From contig DDVC01000221.1 in assembly GCA_002345145.1 (NCBI GenBank), positions 1-27,974 on the forward strand: a stretch of DNA of 27,974 nucleotides, in the 5' to 3' direction. This DNA is from Bacteroidetes bacterium UBA2322. Lineage in GTDB: Bacteria; Bacteroidota; Bacteroidia; Chitinophagales; UBA2359. A program made the translations under genes and the position numbers. Below, piece after piece: positions 1 through 9,600 of this stretch; position 1 is the stretch's first letter, and the number at the start of each line of letters is the position of its first letter. A model generated the notes under the pieces. That model searched no databases. It was given only the letters and a program-made list of their open reading frames with translations, and was not told the origin of the DNA.

Positions 1-294
1 TTTCATGGCGCAGAGGAACGTTTTAAACACATCAATCGCCGGCAATTATGACCATAGGCAAAAGATGTTTTTTAGGGAGAAAAAAATCTTCGTAAAGAAA
101 CTAAAGCCATCACAAATTGCATTCTTACAGCAAAACAAAAAAACCGGTAAGCAATTACAATCTTAAATCCGCTTTATTTCATCACAAAAATCATTTTATC
201 ATGGGAAAACAATATTTTTAACGTGAGGTTGGAGTTAGGAGCTTTCTCAAAGGCTCACAGCAAAAGGCTTTAAGCAGGATAGACTGAATATTAC

Positions 295-472
295 GGTGCG
301 CTGCACCTTGTTAATTGAGCATTTAACATGGTTGCTACCTATATTTTGGTGCGCTGCACCTCTGCCAAACTAAATACACCAGTTTGTGTGGGCGGTGAGT
401 AACACACAAGGAGCAGCGCCCTTAAATCTTGGTAGAACAACAGCAAACTGTGTTTATCAGGTGCAGCGCACC
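295..472. repeat. Three copies of GGTGCGCTGCACCT, two direct and one inverted
   Basis: Copies lie at 295-308 (+), 348-361 (+) and 459-472 (-). Each is nearly self-complementary (GGTGC/GCACC arms around a 3-base centre), and the inverted copy is a perfect complement of either direct copy, so a transcript could fold into short local hairpins or into a 14-bp long-range stem. The flanks differ, so only the core is conserved. This is direct from sequence; the function is unknown. It could be a genome-wide repetitive extragenic palindrome, a transcript-end structure or a protein-binding site. Confidence 0.75.
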
Positions 473-578
473 GCAATGTGTTGCCTATTTTTAACGAGTG
501 TATCTAAACCTTACGTAGGCTTTACCCCTATTGGGCGTTTATTTTAATACCTACCTCACGCAGTTATAAGTGTATTAG

Positions 579-613
579 TACCCACTACAATCTACCGGCT
601 ACCCACTACTTAT
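579..613. repeat. Degenerate 7-bp-period repeat (TACnnnn)
   Basis: TAC recurs at 579, 586, 593, 600 and 607, exactly every 7 bases, while the four intervening bases vary. It sits about 40 bases beyond the stop codon of the giant surface-protein gene. It belongs to the same family as the tracts near 13096, 18117 and 20388. Confidence 0.7.
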
Positions 614-651
614 CTGTGTGCGTTTTTTGCTTTGTCTGTTCCGCTTTATCC

Positions 652-3600
652 TTACCGCATCAGCGTAACATTACCTTTAAAGGTTTCTTGTGTGCCATCG
701 GTAAAGGTAACGGTGGCATAATACACATATACACCCAGCTCTTGCGTTTTACCCTTATACTCGCCGTTCCAGCCGGTGGTTAGGTCGGTAAAAGTGTTGG
801 CATATACCTCGTTGCCCCATCGGTTGTAAACATACAGCTCAATTTGGCTAATGTTTAAACCCGTCAATCGGAACAAGTCATTTACGCCGTCTCCGTTTGG
901 CGAAAAAGCGTTGGGTATCAGCACTTCGTTGCGCGGGGTCATGTTTATGGTAGCTTCTGCCACTGCATTGCAGCCATACTCATCGGCAACCTGTACTGTG
1001 TAAACCGTTGTAGCGGCAGTAGGTGTAACGGTTACACTTGGGCAATCGGGGCAGTTTACATCGGGTTGCCACGTATAATTGAGCGCCGTTCCCAGCGCCG
1101 ATTGGGCGTTTACCGTCAGCGTTACGCTTTGCCCTTGCAGTATGGTTGTTGTGGCAGGCGTAATACTTGCCGAAACATCAGAAACCGAAATAGGGAGCGA
1201 CAAGATATGCCCGCAGCCATTATCATCAATGGTAAGCGTAACGGTTTGTATGCCCGATGTATTCCAAACTACCGACTGAGCGTTTGCTCCCGTAGCCGTA
1301 GCGGGTGTAGCGCTTGCGCCAAAATCCCAGTAAACCATTGCAGCATCTGAGGCAGTACCGGTATAGGTTATGGTTACGGCATCGCCCACACAGGCAGAAG
1401 CGGCAAAGGCAAAATTGGCAACCGGTATGGGCAAAATGGCAACACTTGCGGTAGTTGGGGCGCTTTCGCACCCGTCTGCCGGGTTATAGGCAGTTACCTG
1501 CACTTCGCCGGCTTGGGTGGGCGTATAAGTAGCGCCTGTTTGCACCAAAGCGCCGTTTATATACCACCTTATTTCCAGCCCTGCCGCAGCGGTGGCGGTA
1601 AAGGGGGTTAGGTCTTCGCCTTCGCAAAGGGTTTGCGATGCACTGCTCAATACCGGCGCATCGGGCGGCGTACAGTTGCACACTATTACCGATACTGTAA
1701 CCTCTGTGGCAGCGCTTTGGCAGCCGTTTACCGTTTCGGCAACCCAATAGCTAATAGCATTACCCACAGTAGGTGTTTGAGGGGCGAATGAAGCTCCCGT
1801 ACCAACTTGGGTAGTTAGCGCCGCATCGGCATACCAGTTGAGTGTGCCGCCACTACCCGATGCCGTCAGTGCCTGAATAAATGCTCCTTCGCAATAAGGA
1901 TTGGGCGAGGCAGCATTAGGGGCTGAGGGAAGGGCATTTTGGGTAAGGGTAACCGGTATGCGTGTACCCGCACAATCGGTAGCAATGTCTAAAAGTTGCG
2001 CATAATAGGTGCCGGCGGTAGCGGGGGTATAGGTATTTCCGGTGGCAAGTAAAGTGCCGCCGGTGAGAGCATCAAACCACTGCACCACCAAACCGGCTCC
2101 CGGTGCCGATACGCTTAGTGCCGTAGGAGCATTGCCCTGGCAATAGCTGTTGTTTTGTGCACCGGTGGGTGTAGGTACGGCAGGGCAGTTGCAGGTGGTA
2201 ACGCCCAAATCGAGCGAAGCCGTACAGCCATTGGCATCGGTTACAGTCAGTACTACCGATGTAGCTTGGGTAATGCCCTGCACTATCCACGCATCAAGTA
2301 TAGGCGTTACCGCATATCCGCCTGCGCTAAAAGTGTAGGGCTCTGTGCCGCCGGTAATGCTCACCGTAACATCATAAGTGGTCAAATCGGCAGAGCAAGT
2401 AGAGCCATTGTCGGTAATGGTTATGGCAGCGCCTTGTGTAAGTGTTACGGCTACCCTTGTGCTAAGGCAGCCGGTAATGGTTTCTTCGGTTTCGGCATAG
2501 TAGGCGCCGGGTGCGGTCGGGGTAAAACTGGCGCCTGTACCTAAGAGTGTGCCGCCGGTAGGGGCATCGTACCAGTTAATCACAAAACCCGCGCCCGGGT
2601 CAGCTACTGAAATAGCAGATAGCGGAGCGCCAAAACAAACAAAAGCGTCTGTTGGGTTGGCAGGGGGTAGTACCGATGCGCAAGCACAGTTGATAGTGTT
2701 AAGGTTAAGCGTTTGCGTACAACCTGCCGCATCGGTTACCAATACTTGGGAGGCGGTATTGTTGGGTATGCCCGATATGGTGTAGTTGCCGCCCCCGTTG
2801 TTCACCACCGAGCCGCTTGCCGCCGTTACTGTATAGGGCAAAACACCCCCGCTTATGCCTATATTTACCGAGTAAGTGAGCAAATCTGCCGCACAACTTG
2901 GCGGGTTTTGGCTAATGTTGATAGCCGAGCCAACAGTAAGCGCAGCGCTGCCCGATGTGCCGGTGCAGCCGTTTACATTGTCCACCAGAATGGGGTAATA
3001 CGTACCGGCTGCCGGCGGGGTAAAACAGTTGCCCGTACCCAGCAGCAAGCCGCCGCCGGTGGGGGCATCGTACCACTGCACGCTATAAGCAGCGCCCGGG
3101 TCATCAACGCATAAATCGGCAAGCGGCGCGCCAAAACAAACCGATGCTGAGGTAGGGTTGGCAGGCGCTGGCACTACGGGGCAATTGCAGGGTATAGGGC
3201 TCAAAACCAAGGTTTGGGTGCAGTTAGTCGCATCGGTAACTGTGGCGGTGATATTGCCGGTAAAATCTGCCGCAATATCCTGCACTAAATAAGCTCCGCC
3301 GCCGGTATCCAAAACCGGATAGTTTAGCCCTGCATCGTCGGTAGCCGTTACCGTTACCAAGCCCGATGTATTGCTCACCAGCAGGTTAATGCTGTACGCA
3401 GTTAAATCGGGAGAGCAAAAACCGTCTATCTGCAACAACCCGATGTCTGCCCCTTGTGTAAGCGTAACCGGCACTCGGGTACTGTTGCAGCCGTCGGCAT
3501 CTACCACTTCGGCATAATAAGCGCCGGGTGTGGCGGGGGTAAACGTATTGCCTGTGCCTATGGGCGAGCCGCCGGTGGCAGTAGCATACCAGTTTATCGT

Positions 3601-6600
3601 TAATCCTGCGCCCGGGTCGGCTACGGTAAGCGCTGCGGGCAATTGACCAAAACAGATAAAAGCTCCGGTAGGATTAGCCGGCGGCGCAATAAACGGGCAA
3701 TTGCAGTTTACCGCATTTAAGCCCGATGTAAACGCACAGCCCACCGCATCGGTAACCGAAACGGTAGCCGCCGCATTGCTGGGTATGCCGCTAAGGGTAT
3801 AACTGCCACCGCCGTTGTTGGTTATGGCAAATGCGCCGGCAGTAACGGTGTAGGGCGCTGTTCCGCCGGTAATGGTAATATCCACACTATACGTAAGCAA
3901 ATCTGCCGAGCAGGTGGCGTTGCCTTGCACTGCCACTATTTGGGCGTTTTCGGTAAGGGTTACGGGTATGCGGGTACTGTTGCAGCCGTTTACCAACTCC
4001 ACTGTTTCGGCATAATAAGCGCCGGCGGCGGGCGGGGTAAAACTGCTGCCTGTACCTATGGGGCTGCCCCCGGCAGGTGTAGCATACCAGTTAATTTGAA
4101 ACCCTGCTCCCGGGTCGGCTACTGTAATGGCAGTGGGTGTTTGCCCAAAACAGTACGTATTGCCGGTAGGAGCAGAGGGAGGAGCTACGGCAGGGCAAAC
4201 ACAATCGGTAGCGGGTATGGCAAGCGTAGCGGTACAGCCCTGGGCATCGGTTATCTGAGCGGTTGCGGTAGTATTATCGGGTATGCCCGTTATGGTAAAC
4301 GTGCCATCGGCATTATCGGTTACGCTTAGTGCGCCGGCGGTTACGGTATAGGGCGCATTGCCGCCGCTAATGCCTATTTGTGCGCTAAAACTGTTGAGGT
4401 CGGCAGCGCAAACACCGGTAATAAAGTTGCCTGCAAGTAGGTCGCCTTGGGTAAGCGTTACCGGCACGGTGGGGCTGATGCAGCCGTTTATATTGTCTTG
4501 CAGGGCAGCATACCAGGTACCGGCAGCGGCGGGCACAAAAGAAATACCTGTACCTATAAGTGTACCCCCTGTTTGCGCATCAAACCAAAGAACGGTAAAC
4601 CCACTGCCCGGGTCGGCTACCGATAAAGCGGCAAGCGGCGCGCCAAAACAACTAAAAGCGTTGGTAGCGCCGGTAGGGGCAGCCACCGCAGGGCAGGGGC
4701 AACTTGGCGGTATAAAATCAACGGTGGGCAAGCTACAACCCAAAGCATCGCTGATATTAACCGCCGACATAGTAGTTACCGGCACATTGAGCAGCGTAAA
4801 TGAGCCGCTGCCATTATCAGAAACGGTGTAAGAGCCGCCGTTTACCGTATAGGGTGCAGTACCACCCGATACGGTTAGGTTCACATTGTAAAAATTGAGG
4901 TCTGCCGAACAAACCAAATCAACAAGGGAATAACTGAGTTGTGGGGCTTCGGTAAGGTTTACGGGGGTGCGCAGACTTACGCAGCCGGTAGCTGTTTCGG
5001 TAATTTGGGCATAGTAAGCGCCGGCAGCAGGCGGGGTAAAACTTGCTCCTGTGCCTATGGCAGTACCACCCGCCGGCACATCAAACCAACTTACGGTAAA
5101 ACCGGCACCCGGCGCTGTTACCGATAGGGCAACAGGCGCTCCGCCAAAACAAATGGTTGCGCCCACCGGGTTTGCCGGTGGCGGAATAGTGGGACAACTG
5201 CAATCAATAGAAGATAAACTGCCCGATGTGGTGCAGCCGTTGGTATCGGTAATGGAAACTGTAGCCGTAGTGTTGTTGGGTATGCCCGATAGGGTAAAAC
5301 TGCCGCCGCCGTTGTTTGTAACGGTATAGGGCGCTGCCGCCACTGTATAACCACTGCCACTGCCGCCGCTAACTTGTATGGTAAGGCTGAAACTTGCCAA
5401 ATCGGCAGCGCAGGCGGTGCCGGTTTCGGCAAATTGGAGGGCGGGGTTTTGGGTAAGGGTAATGGCTGTGGCGGGGCTTTCGCAAAAACTGGGCGTTTGT
5501 ACTATGGCAGCATACACCGTGCCTATGGCATAGGGGTCAAAGGTAATGCCGGCACCCAGCAGCGTACCGCCGGTAGGGGCATCGTACCAGTAAACGGTAA
5601 AACCGGCGCCCGGGTCGGGTACCGAAAGTTGAGGCAGGGGTTGCCCGGGGCAGGCTACAAAACTTGCCGGAGCGGGCGGGTTTATATCCGGACAAGGGCA
5701 ATCTGCCGGCGTAAGGTTTACCGTTATACTGCAACCATCGCTATCGGTAAGGGTGGCTGCTGCTACGGTGCCTACGGGTATGCCTACTACGGTAAAGGAG
5801 TTATCGGCATTAAGGAAAACGGTATAAGGCGGCGCATCTACCGTGTAACCTTGCCCACTGCCGCCAAGCGGAAACAGCAACACATCGTAAGTGGTTAAAT
5901 CGGCAGAGCAGGCAGTTTCTAATTCGCCCAAAATGAGCGGATTGCCGGCAATTACATTTACCGGCACGGCAACACTTTCGCAGCCGGAAGTAAGGTTGGT
6001 AATGGCAGCATAAAAGGCGCCGGTGGCGGTGGCGGTAATGGTAGCGCCCGTACCTATTAAGTTGCCGCCGGTGGGGGCATCGTACCAGTTTACCAAAAAC
6101 CCGGCGCCCGGGTCGGTTACCGATATTGGGGGCAAGGGTAAGCCATTGCAGGCAACCACATCGGCATTGCCGGTAGGCGCATTGGGCAGCAGGCTTGTTT
6201 CAATATCCACACTTTCCACATCGGTACAGCCGCCGTTATCGGTGGTAAACTGTGCGTAATAAGCGCCGGCAGCGCCAACCGCAGTAGGGTCGGGAACAAG
6301 GGTAGTAAGAGCAGCATCGGCATACCAGGTAAAAGCGCCGGGCAGTCCGTTTACTTCAAGCGCATTAAGTGCGGTAAGGTCAAACGTGCCGCCGGCTTCG
6401 AGGCAAAGAACGGAGGGCGGAGCAAGCACCAAAATATCGGGCACGGGAGCTACCAATATCTGTGCTTGGAGAGAGTCTGAACAACCGTTTTCGGTATAAA
6501 GTACCCAGTAAAAAGTATCCACAGCGGGCGAAACACTGCTTACCGGCGTGCCCGATGAAGGCGTACCGTCAAACCATTGGAAAGTGCCGGGTTCGGGTCC

Positions 6601-9600
6601 GTTTAAGCCCGATAGGTCAAAACTGTCGCCAAGGCAAATAGTGGCATCGGGGGTAATGGTGAAAACCGGTGTGGGCAGTACCGTAACGGTTACTTCTAAC
6701 GAGTCGGAGCAGTTGCCTTCGGCATATAATACCCAGTAGGCGGTGGTAGCAGGCGGTGTTACCACTGTTACCGGCGCACCCGATGAGGGCAAGCCGTCAA
6801 ACCATGAGAAAGTACCGCTGCCCGAGCCATTGAGTGAGGTAAGGTTTATGGATTCACCCGGACATAAATCGGGCGGGGTGTTTACGCTAAAATCGGGAGC
6901 TGCATTTACGTTTATGGTGGCGCTTCCGGTATCGGAACAGCCGTTTTCGGTATAAACCACAAAATAAGTGGTGGTAACAGCCGGCGTAACGGTGGTAACG
7001 GGCGTACCTGCCGGAGGTAAATCGCCCTCGTACCATACAAATGTACCTATGCCGCTGCCGTTTAAAGTGGCAAGGTCAACAAGTGTACCGGCGCAGATAT
7101 TGGGTGCAGGGTTGAGGGTAAATACCGGCACGGGGTCGTCAATAGTTATATCTAACGAAACCACACAACCCGCATCGTCGCTCACCGAAACGGTGTAAAC
7201 GCCGGCGGCAAGGTTAGCCGCATCGGGCGAGTTAAGAGTGGCATCGTGGCTCCAAGTGTAGGTGTATTGCGGAATAAACGGGTCAGATGGCGGGGTGCCG
7301 CCCGTTGCAACCACACTGGCAGTGCCATCAGCAGCGCCACAGGCGGTAGTGCCGGTACTTGCCACTAAATTGAGGAACATCGGGTTGGCATTGGGTACGT
7401 TAAAGGTAACTACATCGGCACAGTTGGCATTTCCGGCATCGGTAACGGTTACGCTGTATGCGCCGGTGGGCAAACCGGTAAGGATATACCCTTGTTCGCC
7501 GGCAGGCAGCGTTACCGTACCCGATGCAGCGCCTGCCCAGGTAATGGTAAACGTACCCACGCCGGCAAGCCAGTTAATTTCGGCGCTGGCGTTGTTGCTG
7601 CCCACTACACAGTTGGGTACAATATCTTTAACCGAAACCTGCAACGAAGTAGGAGAGGGGTTTAATCCAAACTCCTGAAACACGGTGCAGCCGGTGGTAA
7701 CATCGGTAACAATAACGCCGTACATGCCCTGGTCAAGGTTGCTAACGCTGCTGCCGGTGGCGGTAAGGGGTGGTTGCCATGCGTAGGTGTAAGGACCAAT
7801 GCCATTTAAAACGCTGTTGATAACAATGCTGCCGTTGGGTCCGCAGTTGGCGGGGTTAATGGTGGCGGCTAATTGCAGGTCGTTTTGTACGTTTACGGTA
7901 ATGGTGTTTTCGCGGAAACAGTTTCCGGCAGGGTTGTATGCTAATACGGTATAAGTTGTAGTGGCAATAAGACCGCTAACCGTAGGATTGAGCGAGGTAG
8001 GGTCGCTAAGACCGGTAGCCGGCGTCCACAAAATAGTAGCGGGGTTTACGCTTGCAGGGTTGTTAATAACCACATTGAGCGTAAGGGTGCCGGTGCCGCA
8101 GAGGTAGGCGGGATTGGGCTGAATGGTAAAATCGGGCACAGGTTCTACGTTCAACACTATTTGCACCCATTCCGACCAGCCGCAACAGTCCGATTTTACC
8201 CGATGCCTGATATTATACACGCCGGCATTGGCAAAAACGATGTTATCTAAACTTTCGGTAGGGTTAAGTGGGTTACTGGGGTAAACAGAGGGCGAGGGTG
8301 CCGGACCACCGCTTACGGTTACAAACTCCCATTCATAATCAATACCCAATTGCAATGCCTGAAAATCAATGGCATCGCCGGCGCAAGCCTGATACTGGTC
8401 AATGGTAGGTGGAATGAGGGCTGCAGTGGTGTAAATATCGGCTTCGGGCACATAATCCAATACAATGTTTACAAAACCGGTATAAGTTTGGCTGCCATAA
8501 GTAATGGTATTGCGCCCAATATCGCCGTATTGGGTAGTTACAGTAGCGCCGCTAAGGGTAGCCGGATTGGCATTAACGCCTAAGTTCCAGGTTTGCGAGC
8601 CGGGTCCTGTAAAAGTAATGTCAGTATCTACACAGCTTTGTCCGCTGTACTGTATAACGGGTTGTGCGGTAAGGTTAAAGTTGGTGATATTGGTGGTTAA
8701 GGGAGCGCCGTTTATGTAAACAGATTGTGCTTGTCCCGGGTGTCCGTTGCCGCCTGCTCCGCCTGTTCCGCCTGTTCCGCCTGCTCCACCATTGCCGCCA
8801 TCGCCATAGTCGCGCTCCAGATTAGAATTGGAAATTTGTGGCGGAATGAGTTGAAAATTGGGGAATCCGGGCGAGATAGATAATAAGCAACTTGGACCAA
8901 AGGGAAGTGGGTTGGGAATAAGACAGGTAATACAACTAAGGCTGCAAGGAATGGCATCGCCACCTTGCCCGCCTGCTCCGCCTGCTCCGCCTGCTCCGCC
9001 TGCTCCGCCCGCTCCGCCGTTTCCGGCAGCTCCGGCAGTGGTGTTGGCATCAATAAAATTGCCATTGGGTCCGTTTGCCCACAGGAAAATACCAAAAGAG
9101 CCGCCGCCGCTGTAAGCGCCGGTGCCGCCGGTGCCAAAAAAGCCGCCGCCGCCGCCGCCGCCGCCGCCACAACCGGCATCACTGCCCAAGTCGGCGCTTA
9201 CACACAAACCGCCCGGAAAAGGTGGCGCTGGTAAGCAGAAACCCTCTTGGGCGTTTTGTCCGCCGCCGCCGCCGCCACCGCCACCGCCTGAACCATTAGT
9301 GCCATTAGTGCCATTAGAACCTAAACCACCCGGAACAAACAAAACAGAATACTGTGGTGTAATGGGGCTAAGCGCACCGGGTGTGCCGGGTGTGCCGGGT
9401 GCGCCGAGTTGACCATTTACCCCATGCGTTATAGCAGTGGCATCGCAAACGCAGTTGTAGATATTGATACCTGTTGGACCGTTGCCTGTGCCGCCGTTAC
9501 CACCTGCGCCACCGCCGGGTCCTGCGCCGGGAAGTCCGTTTTGTCCATTGTTATTGCCGTTGCCAAGGTTATAAGAACGCCAACCGCCTTTACCCCCTTG

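Larger units (their letters stand above)
1..651. other. Gene-poor intergenic region with repeats
   Basis: No convincing gene is visible here. A plus-strand frame entering from the window edge stays open from base 2 to a TAA at 164-166 (54 codons, lysine/glutamine rich), so the tail of an upstream gene is possible but unrecognised; another frame closes at 49-51. The rest holds three copies of a GC-rich near-palindrome (295-308, 348-361, 459-472), a small hairpin (TTGTGTG at 384-390 facing CACACAA at 403-409) and a 7-bp-periodic tract at 579-613. The next gene, on the minus strand, ends at 652. No obvious hairpin-plus-T-run terminator for that gene is visible. Confidence 0.6.

Noticed and set aside
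2090..6180. CRISPR-like array from the repeated GCCGCCGGT and GCATCGTACCAG words
   Set aside because: The repeats are in frame, diverged and about 500 bp apart, as expected from protein modules.
9122..9412. Plus-strand open frames rich in proline or arginine opposite the giant gene
   Set aside because: They mirror the glycine-codon repeats of the real gene; the composition is explained by antisense reading and no motif or ribosome-binding signal supports them.
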